This document shows, piece by piece, positions 15,470 through 24,269 of a stretch of DNA of 64,000 nucleotides (position 1 is its first letter; each line of letters begins with the position of its first letter). The stretch is from an uncultured Alphaproteobacteria bacterium (GTDB lineage: Bacteria; Pseudomonadota; Alphaproteobacteria; Micropepsales; Micropepsaceae), in the NCBI GenBank assembly GCA_902826695.1, contig CADEFU010000001.1:297764-361763 (forward strand), read 5' to 3'. The notes under the pieces are model-generated. The model searched no databases. It saw nothing but the letters and a program-made list of their open reading frames with translations, and was not told the origin of the DNA. A program made the position numbers and the translations under genes.

Positions 15470-16551
15470 GCGCGTTTTCTTCGCGTGCCGCACACCCGAC
15501 GCCGCTGCATGGGCGAACCGCCGATCTGTGCGCGACGAACCAGTGGGTGGAGGAGGCGGGGTTCACGGTGCCCGCGCTCTATTCGTCGCTGAGCGAGGAG
15601 CAGGAGGTGCTGACGTCGCGCGTGGGCATGAGCGATCTTTCGCAGCGTCAGTGTTGGACGGTCGAGGGGCCAGATGCCGCGCTCTATCTCAGCTGGTTTT
15701 CGCTTGCCGATGTGGCGCGGCTTGAAGTCGGACAGACGGTGCGCACGCTTTGGTGCGACGACCGCGGCTATGTGCGTGGCGAGGGTGTGATCGCTCGCTT
15801 CGGCAGGGCGTCGTTCGAGGTGCGTACGCCGGTGCGCGACTATCCCTGGCTCGCCGACGGCGCGCGGGGATTCGATGTAAAGGTTGCGAATGCGACCGGC
15901 TCACGGGCGGTGATCGGGGTGCGTGGTCCGCTGACGGCGTCGCTGCTCGGGATGGCGGGGCTGACTGGAGAGGCTGCGTCGGGTGGTGCTGCTGGGCCGC
16001 GTCCGACGTGGCGGCCGGCGGAGGTGTCGCTGATGCGCGATGCGTCGGGTGAAGGGCTCGAGCTTTGGGCCCACACGGATGATGCGATCGTCGTGTGGGA
16101 GAAGCTATGGCGTGCGGGCGGCGGGCTCGGCGTGGCGGCGGTGGGTGCGATCGCGCTCGAAGCGGTGCGGATCGAGAGCGGCGTGCCACGGGCTGGCGTC
16201 GATTGGTTACCCGCGCAGTTGGCGTCGAGCGCGGGCGATTTGCGCGTGCCGGCGGAGCTCGGCGTTCCCGCCGACTTCGCGCGTCGCTTCAACGGCGGGG
16301 CGGCGTTACAGCGGCGCCAACCGAATGGCAGCCAGATGCTGGTGCAGTTTCAAGCAGAGCAACTGCTAAGCCCCGGTCACGTGACGATGCGCAATGCGGC
16401 GGTGGGGCGGATCACGTCGTCAAGCTGGTCGCAGGCGCGCAGCGCGTCGTTTGCGCTGGGGTGGCTCGATGCGGAGGTCGTCAAGCCCGGCGCGAAGGTG
16501 AGCGCGGCCGGGGGCGTGCAGGCGGAGATACTGCGCGCTGTCTTTGCGTAG
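15466..16551 (+). CDS. GcvT-like (aminomethyltransferase / folate-binding) protein
   Basis: A 361-residue protein of the glycine-cleavage T-protein/YgfZ superfamily. It starts SAFSSRAAHPTPLHGRTADL, and the segment EVLTSRVGMSDLSQRQCWTV resembles the GcvT stretch that reaches the folate pocket, followed by RVPAELGVPADFARRFNG and a C-terminal barrel (GRITSSSWSQARSASFALGW) typical of GcvT. The family transfers one-carbon units to tetrahydrofolate. Its ATG overlaps the stop of the upstream flavoprotein, so it is co-translated with it; a role accepting formaldehyde-level carbon from that oxidase is inferred. No GcvH or GcvP is nearby, so it is not the standard glycine system. Confidence 0.83.
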   Translation: MSAFSSRAAHPTPLHGRTADLCATNQWVEEAGFTVPALYSSLSEEQEVLTSRVGMSDLSQRQCWTVEGPDAALYLSWFSLADVARLEVGQTVRTLWCDDRGYVRGEGVIARFGRASFEVRTPVRDYPWLADGARGFDVKVANATGSRAVIGVRGPLTASLLGMAGLTGEAASGGAAGPRPTWRPAEVSLMRDASGEGLELWAHTDDAIVVWEKLWRAGGGLGVAAVGAIALEAVRIESGVPRAGVDWLPAQLASSAGDLRVPAELGVPADFARRFNGGAALQRRQPNGSQMLVQFQAEQLLSPGHVTMRNAAVGRITSSSWSQARSASFALGWLDAEVVKPGAKVSAAGGVQAEILRAVFA

Positions 16552-16558
16552 CAGCGCT

Positions 16559-16882
16559 CTAGGCGCAGTTCGCGAGGCTCGCGCCGTCTTCAAGATAGAG
16601 CATGGCCCGCAAGCGGGCGTCCATCTCAGGGCCGGCATTGTGGGTTGCCGTCCGCTTGGGATCGAACTGAATCACGGTCAGAATGTCGCGTGCGCCGATG
16701 TACTGCAGCAACTGGTTGCGCACGCTGCCCGCGGTGCCGACAGCGCAGAGTAGCCAGGCTTTCTCGCCGAGCGGCATGATCGAGCCGGCCGCGTGCAAGC
16801 CGCGCTCGAGCTGCGGGCGCGAGCCCGACAGCAAGGTGCTGGTGACGATAAATCTGCCAAGTTCTTTGGTCGCGGGCTTCAT
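16559..16882 (-). CDS. small protein of unknown function
   Basis: A 107-residue protein, MKPATKELGRFIVTSTLL..., not recognised. It is soluble, of mixed alpha/beta composition, with no signal peptide. Its ATG at 16882 follows AAGG and lies 41 bases downstream of the response-regulator stop, so the two are probably co-transcribed. The response regulator has no output domain; this protein may be its partner, but nothing in the sequence proves it. It ends 7 bases from the convergent GcvT-like gene. Confidence 0.6.
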   Translation of the reverse strand: MKPATKELGRFIVTSTLLSGSRPQLERGLHAAGSIMPLGEKAWLLCAVGTAGSVRNQLLQYIGARDILTVIQFDPKRTATHNAGPEMDARLRAMLYLEDGASLANCA

Positions 16883-16923
16883 AGACTGCCTTCGAGTGAG
16901 GCGTGACGTATACGGCGGTTGGT

Positions 16924-17325
16924 TTAGGCGCTGGCCTGCTGTTCGGATTCTGCCGCCAGCGAGAGTGCCTTGTCCACGGCTTGCGCGAGCTGGGTCACCT
17001 CGATCGGCTTCTTCAGGCAGACATGCGCGCCGAACTGTTTGGCGGCCTTCAACACGTCGAACTTTGCCATTGGTCCCAACCCACCCGAAACGGCGACGAT
17101 GGCCACCGTGGGGCGCTCGCGGCGCATGTAGCGGATTGTTTCGAGCCCCTCTTGGTTGGGCATCACGAGGTCGCACACGACACAGTCGTACGATCCGGCG
17201 TCGAACGCAGCTTCGCCGGCTTGCCCGTCAAGCTCCACATCAACGTCGTGCCCGTGCTTGCGCAACGTGTGCGCCATGATATTGACGAACACCTTGTCGT
17301 CGTCGATGACAAGCACCTTGGCCAT
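16924..17325 (-). CDS. single-domain response regulator (CheY-like)
   Basis: A 133-residue stand-alone receiver domain: acidic pair in VLVIDDDKVF (residues 5-14), phosphoacceptor Asp52 in VVCDLVMPNQEG, signalling Ser in AIVAVSGG, and the conserved Lys in CLKKPIE. There is no output domain. The start is ATG at 17325 with AGGGGA upstream; twelve extra upstream codons are possible but lack support. No kinase is adjacent; the orphan CHASE4 kinase at 1894 is one candidate partner, which is inference. A small unknown gene follows downstream. Confidence 0.92.
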   Translation of the reverse strand: MAKVLVIDDDKVFVNIMAHTLRKHGHDVDVELDGQAGEAAFDAGSYDCVVCDLVMPNQEGLETIRYMRRERPTVAIVAVSGGLGPMAKFDVLKAAKQFGAHVCLKKPIEVTQLAQAVDKALSLAAESEQQASA

Positions 17326-17426
17326 TGTGTCCCCTGCGGAGTTCCATTCACAGAATTCCACACTGGGCGTTGAGATGGCGTTAAGGCATCCTCAGCGGAG
17401 GCGTGCCAGATTGGGACACGCGAGAG

Positions 17427-19028
17427 TCACCCCTTTGCGATCGCCTCAGCGCATCGCCTTGCGGTGATCACGCAGCTTAGGAGGAACGTGCCCTCCAGCG
17501 CGCGTGTGCCGTGACTGCCGCCGCCACCGAAGCCGGCGGCTTCGCCGACGGCGAACAGGTTGGGGATCGGGCGTTCGTTGCTGTCTAGGGTGCGGCAGCG
17601 CAGATCTGTCACAAGGCCGCCGAGCGACTTGCGCGTCACGATGTGTTCGCAGATGGCGATGAGCGGGCCGCCTTTTGGGTCGAGGAGGCGTTGGTCCTTG
17701 GCGAGGCGCATGCGGTCGCCGCGGTACTGGCGCAGGTCGTCGATGCGTTTGCGTTGTTCGTCGGCGGTGCCGGTGTTCAGTGTCAAGTCGAAGCGAGCGA
17801 TTTCGTCGTGCAGCGTCTGCGGGTCGAGCGTCGAGCGGGGCTTGAGCTTGTTCATTTTGGCCGCAAGCTCGGTCGTGGTTTCGGCGGTGACGATGTCGGG
17901 GCAGTTCTTTGTCAGGTCGTCCACGAGCCAGCGGTTGCCGACGAGCATGTCGAGCGCGAAGCGGATGATGCGGCGATCGCGAAGGGCGGGGTTCCAGTCC
18001 GCCCCGCTTGCCGCGAGCTCGGTGAGCGCAATGCGGCGGTTCAGGATTTGCCACGTGTAGCCGTGTGGCGCGGCGGCGACCCGTTGGACCAAGTCGAGCG
18101 TATCGAAGCCTGAGACCAAGGGGGGCATCAGGCGGCGGCCGTTCGCATCGACCCAGAGTGCGGACTTCGGCGGCACCAGGCTGACGCCGTGCTCGGACCA
18201 TTGCGGACGTGGATGGCGGATGCCGGCGGCGTAGTTCCACATGCGGCCAAGATTCGTGATCTTCGCGCCCACCGCCTTCGCCGCATCGAGCGCGCGCCCG
18301 TCGGAACCTGGGTGCGAGCCGAGTAGGATCGTTCCGGGGAGCTTGATGCCTTCGACCGGGGACCAGTGCTTTCTGACTTTGGCGAGGTCGCCGCCGATGC
18401 CGCCAGCGGCGATGACGACGGCATCGGCGCTCGCCTTGAAGTCCTCGCCACCCATCACGATGCCGCCGATGCCGTAGACTTTGCCGTTGTGGACGTCGAT
18501 GCGCTCGACGCGGTGGTGGAAGCACAGCGTCAGCTTCTCGCGCGCGTTCTTGTGCGTGCGTAGAGCCTTGATGAGGCGCGTGATCAGATGACGGCTGGTG
18601 CCCCAAGTGAGGTGGAATCTCGGGACCGAGTTGCCGCGCGTCGTTTGTCCGCGCTCGACCCACATGACGACGGGCATCCAGCGAATGCCGAGTTTCTTCA
18701 GGTAGTCGTGGCCGTCTGGGGTTGCGCGTTCGACGAGATGCTTTGCCCAGATGACGGGCCATACTTCGCCTGGTTGAAATTCGGCGAAGCTTTTCCAGTC
18801 TTCGAACGCCCTTTCGGCGTCGTCGACGATTTTCATGCGGCGTTGTTCGGGGCTGTCGACGAAGAACATGCCGCCGAAGGCCTCAAGCGCTGAGCCGCCG
18901 AATCGATCTTCGCCATCGCGTTCAAAGATGGCAACGCGCTTGCCCGCCTCGAGCAGCTCAAGCGCGGCCACGACGCCAGAGATACCGCCTCCTACGATTG
19001 CCACATCTGCTTGGTAGGTTTTGGTCAT
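17427..19028 (-). CDS. FAD-binding dehydrogenase (fumarate reductase/ketosteroid dehydrogenase-like)
   Basis: A 533-residue flavoprotein of the FAD_binding_2 family. It begins with VAIVGGGISGVVAALELLEA, followed by EDRFGGSALEAFGGMFFV, and ends with the FAD-contacting NLFAVGEAAGFGGGGSHGTR. Members include fumarate reductase flavoproteins and 3-ketosteroid 1-dehydrogenases; this length and the GGGSHGTRALEGTF end are common in the group annotated simply as FAD-binding dehydrogenase. The start is the ATG at 19028. It is cytoplasmic (no signal peptide) and transcribed away from a DUF885 gene. Substrate unknown. Confidence 0.9.
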   Translation of the reverse strand: MTKTYQADVAIVGGGISGVVAALELLEAGKRVAIFERDGEDRFGGSALEAFGGMFFVDSPEQRRMKIVDDAERAFEDWKSFAEFQPGEVWPVIWAKHLVERATPDGHDYLKKLGIRWMPVVMWVERGQTTRGNSVPRFHLTWGTSRHLITRLIKALRTHKNAREKLTLCFHHRVERIDVHNGKVYGIGGIVMGGEDFKASADAVVIAAGGIGGDLAKVRKHWSPVEGIKLPGTILLGSHPGSDGRALDAAKAVGAKITNLGRMWNYAAGIRHPRPQWSEHGVSLVPPKSALWVDANGRRLMPPLVSGFDTLDLVQRVAAAPHGYTWQILNRRIALTELAASGADWNPALRDRRIIRFALDMLVGNRWLVDDLTKNCPDIVTAETTTELAAKMNKLKPRSTLDPQTLHDEIARFDLTLNTGTADEQRKRIDDLRQYRGDRMRLAKDQRLLDPKGGPLIAICEHIVTRKSLGGLVTDLRCRTLDSNERPIPNLFAVGEAAGFGGGGSHGTRALEGTFLLSCVITARRCAEAIAKG

Positions 19029-19185
19029 CTCCGAGTCTCCGTGCGGGGAGAATAGGCACCGGGCGTCGATTTTCTCAACGGCGTAATGACACCCTCGTGA
19101 TGGTGCACGGTCAAGTTGGTGGTTGCCAAAGGCGCGCGATCTTCGCAGTGTGCGCGGGGTATGAAATTCAACGCGTGAGACGCTT

Positions 19186-21009
19186 ATGCTGTCCCAGAAA
19201 CTGACTGCGGTTGCGACTGTTTTGTTTTCGTTGACGCTGGCCGGGTGTCTCGACGACGTCGTGGTGGGGACGTCGCAGGACGAGGTGGCTGAGGCCACGC
19301 CGCCATCAAAGGCGCTGGCGAAAGTGTTCGAAGATAGCGACGAGGCGTCGCTGAAGCTCAATCCGATCGGGGCGCTGTTCCGGGGCGACCAGCGCTATGC
19401 GGGCGAGTTCGGGGACTACATCACGGACACCTATATCGAGCAGACACGGCGCGACGTGTCGGCCGATCTTAGGCGGCTGGATAAGATCGACCGCAGTGCG
19501 CTGCCGGCGCAGGACCAGATTGCCTATGATGTGTTCCGTTATCAGGCGCAGCAGAATCTTGATGGTCTCTCGCCGGAGTTTGTGGCGCTGAGCGTTGTTC
19601 GGCCGCTCAACCATCTGAACGGTCTGCACGTGCAATATCCGGATTTGAGCTCTGGCAAGTCGGCTGCACAGTTCAAGACGGTCGAAGACTATGACAACGG
19701 CTTGAAGCGGATGGCGGGGTTCGTCACATATCTCGATCGTGCAATCGGGCGGATGAAAGAGGGCATCAAGTCGGGCGTCGTCGAGTCGAAGCTGACAATG
19801 AAGCTGATGCTGCCGCAGCTCGACGAGCTTGTTGCGCAGGGCGTCGAGAAGAGCCCGTTCTGGCAGCCGATCACGGATATGCCGGCGGCGTTCAGCGAGG
19901 CGGACAAGACGCGGCTGACGACGGCCTATCGCACGATGATGGAAGCGCAGATCATCCCGGCTTACGAGCGGCTTAGAGCGTTCGTGAAGAACGAGTATCT
20001 GCCGGCTGCGCGGGCGGGTGTCGGGCTTTCGGCAATGAAGGGTGGCGAGCAACTGTACGCCTTCCTCGTCGAGACGCAGACGACGACCAAGATGACGCCG
20101 GACGAGGTCTACGAGATCGGCACCAAGGAGGTCGCGCGGATCAAGAGCGAGATGGATGAGGTCCGGCGCAAGGTCGGCTTCAAGGGGTCGCTGCACGCGT
20201 TCTTTTCGCATTTGCGCACTGCCAAGCAGTTCGAGCCGAAGTCGGCCGATGAGATCAAGAACGGCTACGGCGATATCGCCAAGCGCGTCGATGCGGTGAT
20301 CGGGCAGCAGTTCTCGTTGCTGCCCAAAACGGCTATCGAGGTGCGGCCGGTGCCCGACTATCTGGAGCAGAGCCAGGCGGGTGGGTACTACAATCCGGGG
20401 GCACCGGACGGGTCGCGTCCTGGCGTGTTCTACTTCAACAAGTACGACTTGCCATCGCGCAAGACGTGGGGGATGGAGACGCTTTATCTGCACGAGGCGA
20501 CACCCGGGCATCACTTCCAAATTAGTCTCGCGCAGGAGAATTCCGGCGTGCCGAAGTTCATGCGCTTTGGCGGAAACACCGCCTATGTCGAAGGCTGGGC
20601 GCTCTATGCCGAGTGGCTTGGCCGCGAGATGGGGATGTTCAAGGATCCGTATCAGATGTTCGGCCATCTGAACGACGAGCAACTGCGCGCGATGCGCCTT
20701 GTCGTCGATACGGGATTACATGCGAAAGGCTGGAGCCGCGACAAGGCGATCGCATACATGCTCGCGAATTCGGCTTTGAGCCGGACAGAAACGGTGCAGG
20801 AGGTCGATCGCTACATCGCCAACCCGGGACAGGCGCTTGGTTACAAGATCGGGCAGCTGACCATTAAGCGGCTGCGGCGCGAGGCGGAGGCAGCACTCGG
20901 CACCCGCTTCGACGTAAAGGCGTTTCACGCACAAGTGCTCGACACCGGCGCGCTGCCGATGGAGGTGCTGGAGGCCAAGATCAAGCGCTGGGTGGCCGCG
21001 GCGAAGTAA
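19186..21009 (+). CDS. DUF885-family lipoprotein, putative metallopeptidase
   Basis: A 607-residue lipoprotein: signal peptide with lipobox LTLAGC (Cys21), then the helical DUF885 body. The zinc-site motif HEATPGHHF lies at residues 436-444, with a downstream Glu-rich helix (AYVEGWALYAEWLGREMG) that supplies the third ligand in related metallopeptidases. DUF885 proteins are predicted periplasmic or surface peptidases; activity is inferred from the HExxxxHH-like site. The start is ATG at 19186. It ends 4 bases from the convergent autotransporter gene. Confidence 0.88.
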   Translation: MLSQKLTAVATVLFSLTLAGCLDDVVVGTSQDEVAEATPPSKALAKVFEDSDEASLKLNPIGALFRGDQRYAGEFGDYITDTYIEQTRRDVSADLRRLDKIDRSALPAQDQIAYDVFRYQAQQNLDGLSPEFVALSVVRPLNHLNGLHVQYPDLSSGKSAAQFKTVEDYDNGLKRMAGFVTYLDRAIGRMKEGIKSGVVESKLTMKLMLPQLDELVAQGVEKSPFWQPITDMPAAFSEADKTRLTTAYRTMMEAQIIPAYERLRAFVKNEYLPAARAGVGLSAMKGGEQLYAFLVETQTTTKMTPDEVYEIGTKEVARIKSEMDEVRRKVGFKGSLHAFFSHLRTAKQFEPKSADEIKNGYGDIAKRVDAVIGQQFSLLPKTAIEVRPVPDYLEQSQAGGYYNPGAPDGSRPGVFYFNKYDLPSRKTWGMETLYLHEATPGHHFQISLAQENSGVPKFMRFGGNTAYVEGWALYAEWLGREMGMFKDPYQMFGHLNDEQLRAMRLVVDTGLHAKGWSRDKAIAYMLANSALSRTETVQEVDRYIANPGQALGYKIGQLTIKRLRREAEAALGTRFDVKAFHAQVLDTGALPMEVLEAKIKRWVAAAK

Positions 21010-21013
21010 CGTT

Positions 21014-24010
21014 CTAGAACGCCATGCGCGCTGCGGCCGAGACTTGCTGGCTGTCTTGGCCATCCCGGCCGAAGTCGTGCTGGTAACGGAAGACAAAGCT
21101 GGTGGTATCGCTGAGGCGACCGGAGAGGCCGGCGCCGACAGTCACCCAGTCCGTGCCGAGGTCGGGGCCGGGTGATGTAAATGCCACCGTAGGTGCCCCG
21201 GTGAAAGCCGCTTGCGTCGCGAATGCTTCATCGAGGAACTCGTGGTTCCAAACGACGCGCAGCAGCGGCACGAGGCTGCCGCTCAGATGAAGAGCCGCCT
21301 CGCCGCCGAGTTGACTGCGCAGCGATTCGATCGTCCGGTCCGGCAGCACCGCCGAGAGCGGGCCTGCGCCAGGCTCCGTGTACCCGTCGATGTCAAGGCC
21401 AATGTAGTAGAGCCCGCCGACGGTGCCCATCGTTAGCAGGTCGTCCTTGCAGAAGTGGTAGCCGAGCGTCGTGCCGGCGAGGAACTGGCTTGCGTCGGTC
21501 GAGCCGCTCGCGACCGCCGTCGTGAATGGACCTGTCGGCACGGTGCGCTCGGTGTCGAAGCTGTGCCAGCCGTACGAAAGATAGCCGTCCGCATAGAGGT
21601 TGCCTGAACGCAGGCTGCCGTACGCGGACACGGCGACGCCATCACCTGACGCGTTGCCGCCATAGCCGTAGTCTTGGCTTGCGTTCGATTGCAGGTAGCT
21701 GAGTGCCGCGCCGAACACGGCGCCTCTGCCGTTCGACGTGTCGATGCCGGCAGTCAACGCGGCGACGTCGGTGTTGTCGGTGCCGATGGCGGCAGGCTGA
21801 TCGGTTTCGCTGATGCCTGCGTCGGCCGCGAAGAACATTGCAAAGCCGTTCGGCAGATCGATGGAGCCGCCACCGCCTCCCGTGCCGTCCACCGTATCGA
21901 GGGCGTTTGCCGCGGCATGAGCGAGCATGTCAGCGCTCGGCGCCGTTGAGGCGAGCTGCGAGCGGGCCATGTCGAGCTGCGCGGTGCCGCCGTTGCCTGT
22001 GTCACCGAGTATGTCGTGTGACCGGCGGCCGAACTGATTGCGCAGGAGGTCACCGGCTTGAAGGCCGATGAGCCCTTGCGCGTGCGCGCGTGTCGGGTTC
22101 AACGCTTCGAGTGCGGCCCCCAGGTCGCCGCCGACGTTTGGGATCTGCTGCAGTTGCGCTATCGCGCCGGGCATTGCTGCTTGGGCAGCTGGATCGCTCA
22201 GCGCGTCGCAGACGGGCGTGTTCACGCTGTTGTCGGAGAACGTGCACAAGTCTCCGATCGTCACGCGTGCGAAGTTCGAGCCGTAGTCAACGACCGGGAA
22301 TAGCGGACCGGGAATCAAGTCGACGACGGAATTGAACTGTCCGCTACGCGTGCCGCCGGTTGTCAGGAACGTGTGGGTTTGGCCAAGCACGGGGCTTGGG
22401 CCGAAAGGCTGGAAGCTGACTGCGCCCGCGAGTGTGGCGTTGCCGGTCGCGGCCAGCACGTCGCCGGTCAGATTGTTCATTTCGACTTCGAGCAAGCCGG
22501 TTGGGCCTTGGAAGAAGTTCGCCACGCTCAATGTGCCGATCGAGTTGCCGGGTGTGGTCGTGCCGTTGTTGATCACGGAGGCGAGTATCGACCCCGTGCC
22601 GGATAGGCGGCCGGTGCTGTTGATGCTGAGCACACCGAAGCCGGTTGGGTCGAACGAGCGCAGAATGCCGTTTGCGATCAAGTTTCCGCTGGCGCTTGAC
22701 TGACCCCAGAATCCTAGGTCGCCGCCGGCTGCAACATTCAGCGTCGAGCCGCTCGCGATCGAGAAGATGTCGATGTCGCGCACGTCGTTCAGCGTGACGG
22801 TGTGTCCGCCGCCGATCGTGACGTTGTAGAAGCGTTGGCCGATCGTGTAGTCGGCGACGGCGAACGGATTGTCGGTCGCGCCAAATGTGTTGTCGGGCGT
22901 GATGCCGCCGCTCCACGTGCCGCCGGCGCTCCAGATGCCGGAGCCGGCGGCGGACGAGAGGCGAAGCGGATCGTTTGCAGCGATGAAGAGCTGGTACTGC
23001 AACTCGGTCAGGTTCGTCCAAAACGGCAGCGAGCCGTAGCCCCAGCTGCCAATGCCGATCGTGAACACGCCGGAGGCGACGCCGAGGACGCGGCCAGCGG
23101 AGTCAAAGATCGGTCCGCCGGAATCGCCTGGGGCCACTGCCGCTTCGCGTGTGGTGAAGGTGGGCGTACCGAAGAAGTCCGTTCCGGGCGCGTTCAGCGG
23201 ATCTTCGAAGTCGGCGAGGATGACGGTCCCGGTCGCGCCGAACTGCGCGAGGAAGATGCCTTCGCTGGTGTTGGTGCCGATGCGGCGGTTGCCGTCGAAA
23301 ATCTGGTTCGGGACGGTGCCGGTGCCGGCGAGCCCATAGCCGGCGATGTTCAGCGTTTGGCCGGTCGTGTGCGTGGTGGCGATCGGCGAGCCGGCGATGT
23401 TGTAGACCGGACGGTCGAGCGCGATGATGGCGAGGTCTTGGCCGAGCGCGAAATTGGAGGGGTTGTAGGCGCCCGGTGTCACGACGCTGACGGCGTTGCG
23501 GGTGTTCGGCCCGGTGAAGATGCCGCCCGTTGAGGGGTTGAAGTTGATGCTGGCGCGTACGATCGCATCCGGTACGAGGCCGTCGCGCACACAGTGTGCC
23601 GCGGTCAAATAGAAGCGCGCGTTGATGAGCGTGCCGGAGCAGAAGCCCAGACTCGCGTTGGTGTCGGCGCGGCGCATGTTCATCATGCCCACGCTGGGGC
23701 GCGTGTTGGCGCTGTCGAACTGGCCGGCGGGCGCGCCCAGGTCGTCGCGCCAGTTCATTGCCGGGCGAAGACTTTCGACGGTGACGTTGAAGCCGCGCTC
23801 GATCAACATGTCGGCCACGCTTTGCAGCGGCGAGACTGCCTCGTAGTCGGCAAGCGGATCGCTCTCGAACACGGGTTGAGCGGGGTCGAGATTTAGGTTG
23901 AGCACCATCGGCGCATCAGCGGGCGCCTCCTGCGCGAACGCAGCAGGTGCGAGAAGTGCGGCGCTCGCAAAAATAGTACGCAGCGCGCGCGAGCGCGTTA
24001 CGCCAACCAT
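21014..24010 (-). CDS. autotransporter with trypsin-like serine protease passenger
   Basis: A 998-residue type Va secreted protein: signal peptide (1-27, AFA-QE), S1-family protease domain (about 95-330) with the catalytic triad His129 (YLTAAHCV), Asp182 (GQDLAIIAL) and Ser287 (APGDSGGPIF), a Gly/Asn-rich beta-helical region with passenger-type strands (SGTGSILASVINNGTTTPGN), then a C-terminal 12-strand barrel from about residue 720 to the last residue Phe (AARMAF). The protease should be displayed on or released from the cell surface. The start is ATG at 24010 with GGGGAC upstream; 31 extra codons to 24103 do not extend the signal peptide sensibly. Confidence 0.92.
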   Translation of the reverse strand: MVGVTRSRALRTIFASAALLAPAAFAQEAPADAPMVLNLNLDPAQPVFESDPLADYEAVSPLQSVADMLIERGFNVTVESLRPAMNWRDDLGAPAGQFDSANTRPSVGMMNMRRADTNASLGFCSGTLINARFYLTAAHCVRDGLVPDAIVRASINFNPSTGGIFTGPNTRNAVSVVTPGAYNPSNFALGQDLAIIALDRPVYNIAGSPIATTHTTGQTLNIAGYGLAGTGTVPNQIFDGNRRIGTNTSEGIFLAQFGATGTVILADFEDPLNAPGTDFFGTPTFTTREAAVAPGDSGGPIFDSAGRVLGVASGVFTIGIGSWGYGSLPFWTNLTELQYQLFIAANDPLRLSSAAGSGIWSAGGTWSGGITPDNTFGATDNPFAVADYTIGQRFYNVTIGGGHTVTLNDVRDIDIFSIASGSTLNVAAGGDLGFWGQSSASGNLIANGILRSFDPTGFGVLSINSTGRLSGTGSILASVINNGTTTPGNSIGTLSVANFFQGPTGLLEVEMNNLTGDVLAATGNATLAGAVSFQPFGPSPVLGQTHTFLTTGGTRSGQFNSVVDLIPGPLFPVVDYGSNFARVTIGDLCTFSDNSVNTPVCDALSDPAAQAAMPGAIAQLQQIPNVGGDLGAALEALNPTRAHAQGLIGLQAGDLLRNQFGRRSHDILGDTGNGGTAQLDMARSQLASTAPSADMLAHAAANALDTVDGTGGGGGSIDLPNGFAMFFAADAGISETDQPAAIGTDNTDVAALTAGIDTSNGRGAVFGAALSYLQSNASQDYGYGGNASGDGVAVSAYGSLRSGNLYADGYLSYGWHSFDTERTVPTGPFTTAVASGSTDASQFLAGTTLGYHFCKDDLLTMGTVGGLYYIGLDIDGYTEPGAGPLSAVLPDRTIESLRSQLGGEAALHLSGSLVPLLRVVWNHEFLDEAFATQAAFTGAPTVAFTSPGPDLGTDWVTVGAGLSGRLSDTTSFVFRYQHDFGRDGQDSQQVSAAARMAF

Positions 24011-24269
24011 GACAGTGTCCCCATCTACCCCAAGCGGCCGCAGCGTTAACTTTGCGGCTTGCCTGCCCTGCTTAAGGGGACCATGAAACTCCCGGTTGAG
24101 CAACGAGCGATGGACGGTCCGTTGCGCTTTGTCTTGGCGCAGTGTTCCGCGGCCAACGAGCCTATTGGGGCAGTTCGCGCGATAGGCGAGTGCGACGGTG
24201 CCTTTCTCGCCTGTAGAACGTACGTGTAAACAGCGGCTCGGTTTCTGGCCGGTTCACTCTCGAGGCAGC

